From: Actinomycetota bacterium
GTDB lineage: Bacteria > Actinomycetota > Nitriliruptoria > Nitriliruptorales > Nitriliruptoraceae
Assembly (NCBI GenBank): GCA_019347575.1
Contig: JAHWKY010000023.1
Coordinates: 1-64,000, forward strand
DNA length: 64,000 nt
Direction of reading: 5' to 3'
Shown: positions 53,433 through 61,846 of the stretch, in pieces
How positions within the stretch are numbered: the first letter of the stretch is position 1
Layout of the letters: the number at the start of each line of letters is the position of its first letter
Made by a program: the position numbers and the translations under genes
Notes under the pieces: model-generated
What the model was told of the DNA's origin: nothing
Seen by the model: the letters and a program-made list of their open reading frames with translations, nothing else
Databases searched by the model: none

Positions 53433-54566
53433 TCAACGAGTCAACGAAGTGAACAAATCGAACCAGCGTTGCACCATGGCATCAGCGGAGAACAACCGCC
53501 CCCGTTGCTGACGAGCACGGATGTCGTCCACTGCGCTCATCTGGCTACAGAACTCCTTCACCGCTCGAGCTATTGCTGTCACGTCTCCCACCGGGCACAA
53601 CTCTCCGTAAGAGCCGCCGTCGAGTATGTAGCTGGGTCCGTAGGGAGCGTCTGTTGCGACAACCGGGGCGCCGACCATTAAGGCTTCAACGATAACGTTA
53701 CCGAAACCCTCCAGCTTCGATGTCAAGACGAGCGCACAGGTTCGGGATAAGAGTTCTTCCGGTGCTTCGACGAAACCGCGGAAATCGACGCGGTCGCGAA
53801 CGCCAAGGTTGTCAGCGAGCGAGACGAGGTTGTCGTATTCGAGTCCCGTTCCGGCGATCACCAACGTGTACGAAGAAAGATCTGCAACAGCGAAAGCACG
53901 GATTGCTGTGGCCACGTCCTTCTCAGGACTCAGCCTCGAGATGACGAGAAGGAAAGGGTCTTCAAGGTCAGGCGACCACGGGAGGGTTGAGAACCGGCTG
54001 CTGTCGATTCCATTCGGCACGACGTGCACGCGCGAGGGGTCGCAGCCTATTTCGACTAGTTGCGCGCCAAGGCCGGGGGAGATTGGCGCTAGCACGTCGA
54101 TGTGACGGAGCACAGCATCCCTCATCGGGCGCCGTTTGGAGCCATCTTCCACAGCGAGTTGGATCGGGCTTTGTATCGAGGCCACAACGTGCGCTGACGG
54201 CGCGCCGACTCGGGCCGCGAAGTAGGCCCATATCGGGGTCAGGAAACTTACGACTACCGACGGATGGAAGGCTCTCAATGCCTTAGCGGCTGCCCTTATC
54301 CCTCGGGCATGGTCGATGATTCCTTTCGGCGTCCTCCTGTCCGTCCCCAGCACGACGAGATCTGCGCATGTAGCGGCGAAGCGATCGGCCAGCGGACCCC
54401 CACCGGAGCGGACGACCAATTGTGGGGCAACGGCGTCACGGGGCCAACGTCGCAGCAACTCTAAGAGTGCTGTTTCGGCGCCCCCCGCGTTGAAGTCCGG
54501 AAGCAGAAAACTGACCCGTGGAAGCTGTTGCATCGCGCGGCCCACCGCTTGATCGTCAGGTATCAC
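53433..54566 (-). CDS. Family GT4 glycosyltransferase
   Basis: The protein has 377 residues. The N-terminal motif is FLLPDFNAGGAETALLELLR, with GGAE as the acceptor-side glycine loop. The donor-side domain has HVVPNGIDSSRF, LLVISRLSPEKDVATAIRAF, LVIAGTGLEYDNL, VLTSKLEGFGNVIVEALMVG (E-x7-E) and PVVATDAPYGPSYIL. This is a standard retaining GT4 enzyme using a nucleotide-activated sugar. It probably adds one sugar to the lipid-linked repeat unit on the cytoplasmic side. The GTG start overlaps the polymerase-candidate stop by four bases, so it is translationally coupled. The next gene starts about 60 bases on. Confidence 0.92.
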   Translation of the reverse strand: MIPDDQAVGRAMQQLPRVSFLLPDFNAGGAETALLELLRRWPRDAVAPQLVVRSGGGPLADRFAATCADLVVLGTDRRTPKGIIDHARGIRAAAKALRAFHPSVVVSFLTPIWAYFAARVGAPSAHVVASIQSPIQLAVEDGSKRRPMRDAVLRHIDVLAPISPGLGAQLVEIGCDPSRVHVVPNGIDSSRFSTLPWSPDLEDPFLLVISRLSPEKDVATAIRAFAVADLSSYTLVIAGTGLEYDNLVSLADNLGVRDRVDFRGFVEAPEELLSRTCALVLTSKLEGFGNVIVEALMVGAPVVATDAPYGPSYILDGGSYGELCPVGDVTAIARAVKEFCSQMSAVDDIRARQQRGRLFSADAMVQRWFDLFTSLTR

Positions 54567-55876
54567 TTAGGAGCCGACCACGAGAGAGCAGGCGAGGACC
54601 GGTGCAATAAGGCTTTGGAGGACTTCGGTGCGACGTCCACTTTCGCACCTAGCCATAGCAGTACTGCGGTCTGTATCCAATACGAAAATTTGATGTAGGA
54701 GGCACTGCTCGGCGAAGCGAATATGACCAAGGCCACGATCGAGAAGGCGAACGTCCAACATACGCTCCCCTTGTTCATACGCCGGGCATGTAGCGTGACG
54801 ACACCCGCGAGAATCCCAAGGATCCAGCCCGTCAACGCTACCCCAAACAGCCGGAAATCCTTGTAACCGATGTCGATGAACGTCGCCACGTTGAACCGGT
54901 AAGGAATCTCGTAGAACTCTCCAATGTGGCTTGGCGCGTCGTAGTCGGGGAGGAAGACTTCTGCCACCTTGGCTAACGGATGGAAGGTCAGCGCCCCCCA
55001 CGTTACTGGAGGATCGGTGTCCTCCAGTAGTCGATCTAGGGTCGGCAGCGGTCCCGCTGAATAATGGAGTGGCAAAGCTACTTCTTGAAGGGGGCCTGAA
55101 ATGTCGACGAGTCCCGACGACACGAGCGTTGAGTTCTCGTAGGACTTACCCAGCATGTTGCCCATCAGGCTGAAAACCGCCAAAACCACCGCGATCATAG
55201 TGAACACAAGTCGGAGGTCGCGAACCCTGAATCGAAGCCGGTCTGAGCTGACGTACAGCACAATTAGAGCCCAGATGATAGACTTCGTAAGGTTCGTTCG
55301 TGCTGTCGTAGCCAGCAATGCCGCGCTTGCGAATCCCGCGCTGGCCACAAGTGCAAAAAGGCGGGGTTTCTCGCCCCTGAGCCTCACATATCCAAAAGCT
55401 GCTAGGGGCAGAATCATCTCGAATGCATAGAAGTAGTGAAAACCGGTAGGAATCGAGCCGCGGCTGATGGCTAGTCTAATGGTGTGCGAAGACTCCAGCA
55501 TCGTTGACAGGCCAAAACGCGACAGCAGGTTAAAAAGATAAATTGTGAATAGCGCCGCCCCGACCAAAAAAATGGACCAATATGCCCGCCAATAAAGAGC
55601 GCCGTTACCGTCGAACTTCAGATCTTTCGTTGGAGCGTCCCGCCGCTTGGACACGATTACGAAATACCCCAGCAGTATCGAGCCGAGGCTCAACCCCACG
55701 ACGGCCCATGTGCGCGAGCCGATCTCCACGTACTGATAAGGCACTAGGAGGTAAGCCGTTATCAGGCCCCACCACCGCGCCGCGAGGAGCGTCATGAGAC
55801 CGAACTCGCCGCCGTCAAGGCGCCAGGTCACGACGAGTAGCAGGGGCAGCACGAAGATCGCGCCCAGGAGTCCCAT
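54563..55876 (-). CDS. Wzy-like polysaccharide polymerase candidate (polytopic membrane protein)
   Basis: The protein has 437 residues from the ATG at 55876, which overlaps the preceding stop (TGATG); an upstream in-frame start would add 36 hydrophilic residues. It has about eleven hydrophobic segments (AIFVLPLLLVVTW, TWAVVGLSLGSILLGYFVIV, AYWSIFLVGAALFTIYLFNL, WALIVLYVSS, LVFTMIAVVLAVFSLMGNM). A long soluble loop near residues 280-340 (SGPLQEVALPLHYSAG, IGEFYEIPYRFNVATFIDIG) resembles the periplasmic loop of O-antigen polymerases. Wzy proteins share little sequence, so the name rests on topology and on the neighbouring Wzx and glycosyltransferases. Confidence 0.75.
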   Translation of the reverse strand: MGLLGAIFVLPLLLVVTWRLDGGEFGLMTLLAARWWGLITAYLLVPYQYVEIGSRTWAVVGLSLGSILLGYFVIVSKRRDAPTKDLKFDGNGALYWRAYWSIFLVGAALFTIYLFNLLSRFGLSTMLESSHTIRLAISRGSIPTGFHYFYAFEMILPLAAFGYVRLRGEKPRLFALVASAGFASAALLATTARTNLTKSIIWALIVLYVSSDRLRFRVRDLRLVFTMIAVVLAVFSLMGNMLGKSYENSTLVSSGLVDISGPLQEVALPLHYSAGPLPTLDRLLEDTDPPVTWGALTFHPLAKVAEVFLPDYDAPSHIGEFYEIPYRFNVATFIDIGYKDFRLFGVALTGWILGILAGVVTLHARRMNKGSVCWTFAFSIVALVIFASPSSASYIKFSYWIQTAVLLWLGAKVDVAPKSSKALLHRSSPALSWSAPK

Positions 55877-56874
55877 CAGGCGGACCCTGAGCGCAAGCCC
55901 TCGTGAGTCAGGTGACGCAACGCCTCGGTGAAAGCGGCGAATCGAGCCTGGTTCGCATCCTCGCGGAAGTATTCGTAGCCGCAATCCGACATTTGACAGA
56001 GCGCTGCGAAGTACGCATCGTCGTTAGACAATCGCTCGATCTCGTCGCGCATCTCGGCCCTCGTCCGAACAAGACGCGCGTAGGCTCCTTCGGCGGTTAC
56101 CTCGCGGACGGATGGGATGTCGAGCGCAATAACGGGTACACCCTTCGAATACGCCTCCAATATGGCGTTGGGCATCCCCTCCCAATCGGAGGCGAAGATT
56201 AGGGCACGAGCCTCCGATAGGAGTTGTGCTGGCGAATCGACGTATCCTGCGAAGGTGACCGATGGTCGACCAACCGCAAGCCTCTCAAGGCTGGGTCGGT
56301 ATGGTCCATCGCCCGCTATGACAAGAGGGTGATCCGTAACGGCATCCAGGTACGCCCGCAGGACGAACTCCGGCAACTTCGCGGGGGCTAGACGTCCCAA
56401 CCAGAGGAAGTGCTTGCCTGGACGTACCGTACGAGGTGACAGCGGGGCAGTGTTGGGAAAGATCTCGGAATCGATTCCAAGTGATCGAAGTTCTTCAGCG
56501 ACCGTTCTTGAAACCGCAACCACAAGATCACTCCGTTCTACGGAGGACCGAATAGCAGCGAATTTGGAGGAGTTCCCCCAATCACGCGTCGAACTCCTTA
56601 TCCACGAAATCCGTACATAGTCGCCTCGTCGGCGGTACTCAAGTCTTTGGGCTGTGGCCGCCCAGAGCGTGGCAGATCCTCCGAACACGTGAGTACAGCG
56701 AGAAGGGGACTCTCTGAGTGTGTGTCGTATGCTCTTTATGACACTCAGACGTCCCCACTTCCCCGTCCGATTGGGGATAATATGGATCGTTGGCTGCGAG
56801 TCTATTTTCGGCGCTAGGCGCATCATCGCTAGTTCCATACCTCCCTCGCCGGTGCCAACCGTAATCCAATTCAT
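55876..56874 (-). CDS. Family GT4 glycosyltransferase
   Basis: The protein has 332 residues. The N-terminus is TVGTGEGGMELAMMRLAPKI, a GT-B start without a signal peptide. The donor domain shows HFLWLGRLAPAKLPEFVLRA, LVIAGDGPYRPSLERLA, ALIFASDWEGMPNAILEAYS (E-x7-E) and GVPVIALDIPSVREV. It should transfer an unknown sugar in repeat-unit assembly. The ATG has GAGG just upstream, and its stop overlaps the start of the polymerase candidate. It is the second gene of the minus-strand operon, about 95 bases after the epimerase. Confidence 0.9.
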   Translation of the reverse strand: MNWITVGTGEGGMELAMMRLAPKIDSQPTIHIIPNRTGKWGRLSVIKSIRHTLRESPSRCTHVFGGSATLWAATAQRLEYRRRGDYVRISWIRSSTRDWGNSSKFAAIRSSVERSDLVVAVSRTVAEELRSLGIDSEIFPNTAPLSPRTVRPGKHFLWLGRLAPAKLPEFVLRAYLDAVTDHPLVIAGDGPYRPSLERLAVGRPSVTFAGYVDSPAQLLSEARALIFASDWEGMPNAILEAYSKGVPVIALDIPSVREVTAEGAYARLVRTRAEMRDEIERLSNDDAYFAALCQMSDCGYEYFREDANQARFAAFTEALRHLTHEGLRSGSA

Positions 56875-56969
56875 CGTCCTCTTTCGCCAACCATGCCCGA
56901 AGCGTCATAGCGAGCATTAGTCTGTATTGATTCCCCTTTGGCCGGGCATGATGGCACCCGTCCCGAAAC

Positions 56970-57974
56970 TCAGGCCTCTGCTCTCGACCGCATGGCATCA
57001 GCGGATATCTCCGACTCAGCCTCATCAATCACCTCACGCAGGATCTCATCGAGACTATATTGAGGCGTCCACCCGACTAGCTTGCGCAGCTTTGTTGTGT
57101 CGGGTACGCGCCGACGCATGTCTTCGAACCCGGTCTGATAGGCCTCTTCATACGGCACGAGGGTAATCTCCGAGCTAGACATCGTCTGTTCGACGACTCG
57201 CTCGGCCAGAGCGATCATTGAAATCTCCTCCTGCGCACCTATGTTGTACACGTCCCCCACCGTACGCTCGTCATCCAGTACCGCTACTAGCGCCCTCACC
57301 ACATCAGCGACGTGGGCGAAGCATCGTGTTTGTTGGCCATCCCCATAGACCGTAATCGGTGCCCCCAGCAGGGCTTGGCGGACGAACCTCGGTATCACCA
57401 TGCCGTAGGCGGGGGACTGCCGGGGGCCAACCGTGTTGAAGAGCCTAACGACAGTCGTGGGGAGACCCCGTTCTCGGTGGTAGGCGTAGGCCAGCACTTC
57501 ATCGACCGCCTTCGCCGTGGAGTACGCCCAGCGGGCTACTGCTGGAGAACCGAGGATTCGGTCGTCGTCCTCGCTCAGGGGGCCATAGCCGTTCTTCCCG
57601 TATATCTCCGAGGTTGACGTCAGAAGAATTCGACGTCGGTACCGGTGTGCAGCCTCAAGTACGATCTCCGATCCCCGGATGTTCGTCGTGAAGGACCGAA
57701 GGGGGCGTTCTACAATTAGTTTCACGCCGACTGCGGCAGCCAGGTGCACGACGACATCGCAGTGGTGCACGAGTTCGTCCACCATGAGCTCGTCAAGCAC
57801 TGAGCCTTGGACGAAGCGGAAGTTGGGGTGTCTTTGGACGTGTTCGAGATTCCCCAGCCGACCAGTTGACAGATCGTCGAGTACGGTAACTCGGTCCCCG
57901 CGATCCAGCAGGGTCTCTGTTAAGTGGCCACCGATGAATCCAGCCCCCCCGGTGACCAGGTAGCTTAACCGCAC
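56970..57974 (-). CDS. NAD-dependent nucleotide-sugar epimerase/dehydratase
   Basis: The protein has 334 residues, extended SDR. TGGAGFIGGHLTE is the NAD loop and TVLDDLSTGRLGNL the ribose-binding end. LTSTSEIYGKNGYGPLSEDD and AYSTAKAVDEVLAYAYH provide the catalytic Ser/Thr and Tyr-x-x-x-Lys. The substrate side has VRLFNTVGPRQSPAYGMVIP and YGDGQQTRCFAHVADV. The pattern is that of UDP-glucuronate decarboxylase/4-epimerase relatives, so a pentose, hexose or uronic acid donor is made. The GTG at 57974 has GAGGA six bases upstream. It leads the seven-gene minus-strand operon. A near-palindrome (58015-58030) precedes it. Confidence 0.9.
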   Translation of the reverse strand: MRLSYLVTGGAGFIGGHLTETLLDRGDRVTVLDDLSTGRLGNLEHVQRHPNFRFVQGSVLDELMVDELVHHCDVVVHLAAAVGVKLIVERPLRSFTTNIRGSEIVLEAAHRYRRRILLTSTSEIYGKNGYGPLSEDDDRILGSPAVARWAYSTAKAVDEVLAYAYHRERGLPTTVVRLFNTVGPRQSPAYGMVIPRFVRQALLGAPITVYGDGQQTRCFAHVADVVRALVAVLDDERTVGDVYNIGAQEEISMIALAERVVEQTMSSSEITLVPYEEAYQTGFEDMRRRVPDTTKLRKLVGWTPQYSLDEILREVIDEAESEISADAMRSRAEA

Positions 57975-58437
57975 ACGTATTCCTCGCAGTCCGCCTGCCG
58001 GTCAGCGTAGTCCCGTACTAGATCAAGTACCACTGAAGGGTACCGGCACCGTGTTCACGGACCCGGTTGGGGGTGACGTAGCGCGATGGCGGGGTCGTTT
58101 GTCCACCACGGTTCGCCTGTTCTCGTCGCGTCCCTCCTACCGTTCCTGGTGGACGGCATCCTGACGATCTCGAGTGTCGCGTGAAAGAATCTCACGACGC
58201 TGCACCGCCCGCACGCCTACCAACTCGTCGCGACGATGCGGCAACGCGATTTCGGCTGCCACCTACACCGAGCTGGCGGCTCTGTGCAGTGCTCTCACGC
58301 TCGCGACGGGACAGGTAGGCACGGGTTCGTCGCTGCTCTGGTGAAGGCTCCGGGACCGATCCTCGCGATGGAGTCTGAATCATCCTAGACCGTCGCCTCC
58401 CTACCGGGTGACAGCCGGGCCGGGACCGGGCCTCGCC
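57975..58437. promoter_or_regulatory. Operon upstream region with near-palindrome
   Basis: GTACT-A-GATC-A-AGTAC (58015-58030) is symmetric except at two central positions and lies about 40 bases before the first gene of the seven-gene glycan operon, where an operator would sit. The other 400 bases, to the end of the methyltransferase gene at 58438, contain only short frames with no recognisable product. Confidence 0.4.
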
Positions 58438-59112
58438 TCAGTGACGCCTGGCCACCACCCAAGTGAGGATCGGCCACGACGAGCGCGTACGCCGAGCGAT
58501 CCGACCGATGGGGTGCCATGCCGGTGGCGTAGGGGTGTGGCGCAGACCGAGTGCGATCATGAGGACCGCGAGCGGGTTACCCCAGCCGCCAGACGCGATG
58601 ACCGGCCCGTGGGGGGCGACGGCGACCTCCAACGCGTACGGCGTGAAGCGCCACAGGTCCTTGGGTCCGTAGTGCACGGGGTTCAGGAAACACGACGTGT
58701 GGATGACCAGGCCACCGGGCTTCACGACACGGAAGGATTCCGCGACGGCAGCCAAGGGGTCGCCATCGACGTGCTCGAGCACCTGATCGGAGACGACGAT
58801 ATCGAAGGTCTCGTCGTCGAAGGCGGTCAGGTGCCGCATGTCATGCTGCGGCAGATCAGCCTCGACCACTTCCGCGTGGCCGAGACCGACCTCTTCCAGA
58901 AGGCGACGTGACCCTCCGATCGAGAGGGCCGTGACCTGCCGACTGAACGTCTCGGGAGCCTCAGCCAGGACGTCTCGAAGTGCGCGGTACATCTGGTATC
59001 GCGTAACGTGGGTCTCGTGCCGCCAGGGCCAGACCGTCAGCAGAATGAGGGCACGGACCAACGATGCGAGGGCTCGTGTGCCTCGGCTGAGGGGCGACCG
59101 GGTTGCCTGCAT
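58438..59112 (-). CDS. Class I SAM-dependent methyltransferase
   Basis: The protein has 224 residues from the ATG at 59112, which has AGGAG seven bases upstream; the longer frame to 59205 lacks this. It shows a variant SAM motif I (VTALSIGGSRRLLEEVG), VVEADLPQHDMRHL, then the common FDIVVSDQVLEHVDGDPLAA and RVVKPGGLVIHTSCFLNPVH. This is the Methyltransf_11 class. The target is not visible. Its position between nucleotide-sugar enzymes suggests a glycan-related role. It is divergently transcribed from the uronate epimerase gene, with about 80 bases between them. Confidence 0.85.
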   Translation of the reverse strand: MQATRSPLSRGTRALASLVRALILLTVWPWRHETHVTRYQMYRALRDVLAEAPETFSRQVTALSIGGSRRLLEEVGLGHAEVVEADLPQHDMRHLTAFDDETFDIVVSDQVLEHVDGDPLAAVAESFRVVKPGGLVIHTSCFLNPVHYGPKDLWRFTPYALEVAVAPHGPVIASGGWGNPLAVLMIALGLRHTPTPPAWHPIGRIARRTRSSWPILTWVVARRH

Positions 59113-59195
59113 CCTGGGACTCCTACAGTCGTAGGTCGGCGTGGCGGCATCGACGTGGGACACCTTCCGGCGGTCGAGCGCGACAGAAGAAGCGA

Positions 59196-60203
59196 ATGGG
59201 AACATGGCTTATCACGGGCGTTGCCGGTTTCATCGGATCTCAGGTCGCCGAAGAACTGCTGCGACGTGAACACCACGTGGTCGGGCTCGACAACCTCGAT
59301 CCTTACTACGACCCCCAGCTCAAGCGGGCGAGGCTCGACCGTCTACGACGCCAGGACTTCCGTTTCATCCCGGCTGACATCACCGACGAGTCCACGGTCG
59401 CCACTCATTTCGCCGACGTCGAACCTACTCACGTGGTGCACCTCGCAGCACAGCCCGGCGTCCGCCATGCACTGACCGACCCGAAGCCGTACGCACGCAC
59501 CAACCTTCTGGGCTTCGTGAACGTCGTCGAGGAGTGCCGGACGCAGGACGTACAACATCTGGTCTACGCATCCTCGAGCTCAATCTACGGCGAGACCTCG
59601 AAGGTCCCGTTCTCCGAGCACGAGCCGGCAGATCATCCGGTGAGCCTGTACGCGGCGACAAAGCGGGCCAACGAGCTGATCGCACACAGCTACAGCCACG
59701 TCTACGGAGTCCCCACCACCGGGCTCCGGTTCTTCACGGTCTACGGCCCGTGGGGGCGTCCGGACATGGCGTACTTCGAGTTCAGCCGAGCCATCGCGAC
59801 CGGGGAACCGATCCACATCTACGGTGACGGCTCTGCGCTTCGGGACTTCACGTACATCGACGACATCGTCGAGGCAGTGATCCGGGTGGCGTTGCGGCCT
59901 GCAGAGCCGGACCACTCTTGGAGTGCATTCCGCCCCAATCCCTCCTCGAGCTGTTCGCCGTTCCGCATACTCAACGTCGGCCGGGGGCAGCAGATATCCA
60001 TCCTCGAGATGATCGAACTGCTCGAGGCCCGACTGGGGCGGTCGGCTGAGCGGATCTTCGAGGACGAGGCCGCAGGTGACGTGTCGCAGACGTTCGCCGA
60101 CGTGCGGGATCTTTCCAACTACGTCGACTACACGGCGAAGGTGCCGGTGGAGGAGGGCCTAGCTCGCTTCGTAGATTGGTTCAAGGAGCACTACGGCTTC
60201 TAG
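59196..60203 (+). CDS. UDP-glucuronate 4-epimerase-like protein
   Basis: The protein has 335 residues. TGVAGFIGSQVAEELLRREH is the NAD loop, with one atypical Val for Gly. LDNLDPYYDPQLKRARLDRL is the hallmark of UDP-glucuronate 4-epimerases. The catalytic stretches are ASSSSIYGETSKVPFSE and SLYAATKRANELIAHSYSH, and the substrate part is FFTVYGPWGRPDMAYFEF. It should convert UDP-glucuronate to UDP-galacturonate. The ATG at 59196 is chosen because it begins directly with the NAD loop; the purine-rich site before it is weak. It ends the polysaccharide region and is followed by a DUF6338-like remnant. Confidence 0.9.
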   Translation: MGTWLITGVAGFIGSQVAEELLRREHHVVGLDNLDPYYDPQLKRARLDRLRRQDFRFIPADITDESTVATHFADVEPTHVVHLAAQPGVRHALTDPKPYARTNLLGFVNVVEECRTQDVQHLVYASSSSIYGETSKVPFSEHEPADHPVSLYAATKRANELIAHSYSHVYGVPTTGLRFFTVYGPWGRPDMAYFEFSRAIATGEPIHIYGDGSALRDFTYIDDIVEAVIRVALRPAEPDHSWSAFRPNPSSSCSPFRILNVGRGQQISILEMIELLEARLGRSAERIFEDEAAGDVSQTFADVRDLSNYVDYTAKVPVEEGLARFVDWFKEHYGF

Positions 60204-60258
60204 AGCGGCGATACCGGGAACGCCCCATGAAACAGACTCGCCATCGCCTGCTGACTCT

Positions 60259-60654
60259 GCTGTCCCGTGGCTGGCTGGTGCACGCCTGGGGGACGCCTAC
60301 CGGCGGCAGGAGACGTGGGCGCTCGCACTCCTCGGGCAACTCGCCCCGACCGCGTGGGACAACCTGTTCTCGGACCGTCCTGACGGGTGGGTCCGGATCC
60401 GACTCAAGAGCGGGGCGTGGGTCGGCGGTGCTCTGCGGGCTGGCGTCTCCGGTCGGGAATCCTACGCGGGTGGGCATCCCGAGCCCGCCGATCTGTTCGT
60501 CGCCTACGCCGTCGACGTGGACCCCGAGACGGGCGAGTGGGTCGCGGATGCCGACGGTCAGCCGCGGTCTCGCGACGCGGGCATACTCGTGCAGTGGCAG
60601 GACGTGGAGCTGCTGGAGCTGGTCGAGCCAGCATCGGAGGCACGTGATGGGTGA
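60259..60654 (+). pseudogene. DUF6338-like protein remnant without a start codon
   Basis: The frame ending at TGA 60654 reads QETWALALLGQLAPTAWDNL, then GWVRIRLKSGAWVGGALRAG, SGRESYAGGHPEPADLFVAY and ILVQWQDVELLELVE. Wrapped around charged loops, this is the DUF6338 pattern of actinobacterial membrane-associated proteins of unknown function. No ATG, GTG or TTG in frame could start it, and the usual N-terminal membrane part is absent. It is truncated by the epimerase gene end or needs a frameshift. The following small gene overlaps its end by eight bases. Confidence 0.55.
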
Positions 60655-60844
60655 GAACGCTCGTATCCGCTCGCGAGGCACCACGACAGGGGATGCCCGC
60701 CCCGGATCGAGCGGTTCCTCCGACAACGGCGTCGTGAAGAAGGGTGGCTACCCGATGGGTAAGCCCCAGGGCGGGATGGCGCCGCCTCCGCAGAACGCCG
60801 GCCCCGGTGCGAAGCCGGCCTCCAAGCCCTCGAAGGACGGCTGA
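60647..60844 (+). CDS. Small Gly/Pro/Lys-rich protein
   Basis: The protein has 65 residues from the ATG at 60647, with GGAGG six bases upstream. It begins MGENARIRSRGTTTGDARPG and continues with VVKKGGYPMGKPQGG and a PPPQN/PASKPSKDG tail. Low complexity and basic, it has no membrane segment or known domain. It overlaps the end of the DUF6338-like frame by eight bases, which implies that the two were once co-translated. Small proteins of similar composition next to DUF6338 genes are something I recall but cannot check here. Function unknown. Confidence 0.6.
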   Translation: MGENARIRSRGTTTGDARPGSSGSSDNGVVKKGGYPMGKPQGGMAPPPQNAGPGAKPASKPSKDG

Positions 60845-61087
60845 GCGACCGCGATCTTCTCGGGCGTTCGCCGGTGATCGGGGCGCGTCTGCGGCCTCCG
60901 TCCTCCTCGGCGAGCAGGTGGGGCGGTCGCGACGGGCATCAGCGTGGATTCTCCCGACCCCTACAGCCGAGACGACCTCGACGAACGAGCACGCTCGGAC
61001 TGCCGCGTCAATCCACAGCTCGTCCGCGGCGGCGTGCCGGATGTGCCTCGAAGGCTCGTAGGTTCCTCGAAGGTTGAAGGAGGGATC

Positions 61088-61282
61088 GTGGCGGGGGAGC
61101 GGGTCGAGTTGCCGCCCGAGATCCGGCTGTCGCTGGATGAGGTGGCGGTCGTCATGGCAGCGCTCGACATCGCCGAGGACCATGTACCGCCCACGAGCGA
61201 TGACTTCCTCCCCGTCCGGGCAGCGATCGCACTGCTCGTCGAGAAGCTGTGGCCGGAACTGGGCGAGCTGGACCAGGAGTAG
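61088..61282 (+). CDS. Small acidic protein of unknown function
   Basis: The protein has 64 residues from the GTG at 61088, which has AAGGAGG immediately upstream; a start at 60944 would add 48 residues with no better ribosome site. The sequence is ERVELPPEIRLSLDEVAVVM, then AALDIAEDHVPPTSDDFLPV and AIALLVEKLWPELGEL, acidic and amphipathic. No domain is recognised. The next gene starts four bases after its stop, so both form a small operon. It may be a partner or regulator of the HTH protein. Confidence 0.6.
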   Translation: MAGERVELPPEIRLSLDEVAVVMAALDIAEDHVPPTSDDFLPVRAAIALLVEKLWPELGELDQE

Positions 61283-61286
61283 ACTC

Positions 61287-61469
61287 GTGGACGTGCAGAC
61301 CGACCGGATGCTCTCCGCTGTCGAGGTGGCCCGACGCCTCGGCATCGAAGTCAGCGACGTGTACCGGCTGATCTTCGCGGGCGAGCTGCGGGGCGGGCCC
61401 ACCTCGGAGCGTGTTGTGCGGGTCAGGGAATCCGACCTGCAGGCTTACCTTCGAAGTCGCGACGTCTAG
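61287..61469 (+). CDS. Excisionase-type helix-turn-helix protein
   Basis: The protein has 60 residues from the GTG at 61287 (AGGAG seven bases upstream). The MerR/excisionase HTH is complete: MLSAVEVARRLGIEVSDVYR, LIFAGELRGG, then VVRVRESDLQAYLRSRDV. Such short HTH_17 proteins bind DNA at attachment sites of mobile elements or act as small regulators. No integrase is adjacent (the nearest intact one is at 42976), so an excisionase role is only possible. It is the second gene of a two-gene operon. Confidence 0.75.
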   Translation: MDVQTDRMLSAVEVARRLGIEVSDVYRLIFAGELRGGPTSERVVRVRESDLQAYLRSRDV

Positions 61470-61846
61470 CGCCACGGTTCGCGGCGTGACCCAGGGTCGC
61501 AAGCACGTGTTCGAGTCGGCTCCCGACCTCGGGGGACGGCACGCGCTCGCGGTCACCATCGCGGATTTCAGGACCGCTAGGCGGGCGAGACCGCCCGCAG
61601 ACGGTACGGTGCGACGCCCCCATGCGCGGTGCCACATCTACCCCCCGCGACCGCCGCAGAGGCCGCCGCTGCGGCAGACCCGTCCGGGTCGCTGACGTCG
61701 CCACACGCGCCGCGATCCTGAGGACGTTGTTCACGCTGGCGGGGTTGAGCTCGCGACGAGCTGACGCGTCAGTCCCCTCGACGCCCGGCTCCTCCTTGGC
61801 TACCGTCGTCCGCGGTCGGTCTCGCTGCCGAGGGGAAGGGTGGGTT
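61470..61846. other. Intergenic region without a supported gene
   Basis: The tagged-hydrolase frame extends backward to 61622, but the residues there are low-complexity and carry no good ribosome site, so the region is read as untranslated. A short GGCGG/CCGCC stem lies near 61579. No other gene, RNA or repeat is seen. Confidence 0.4.
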
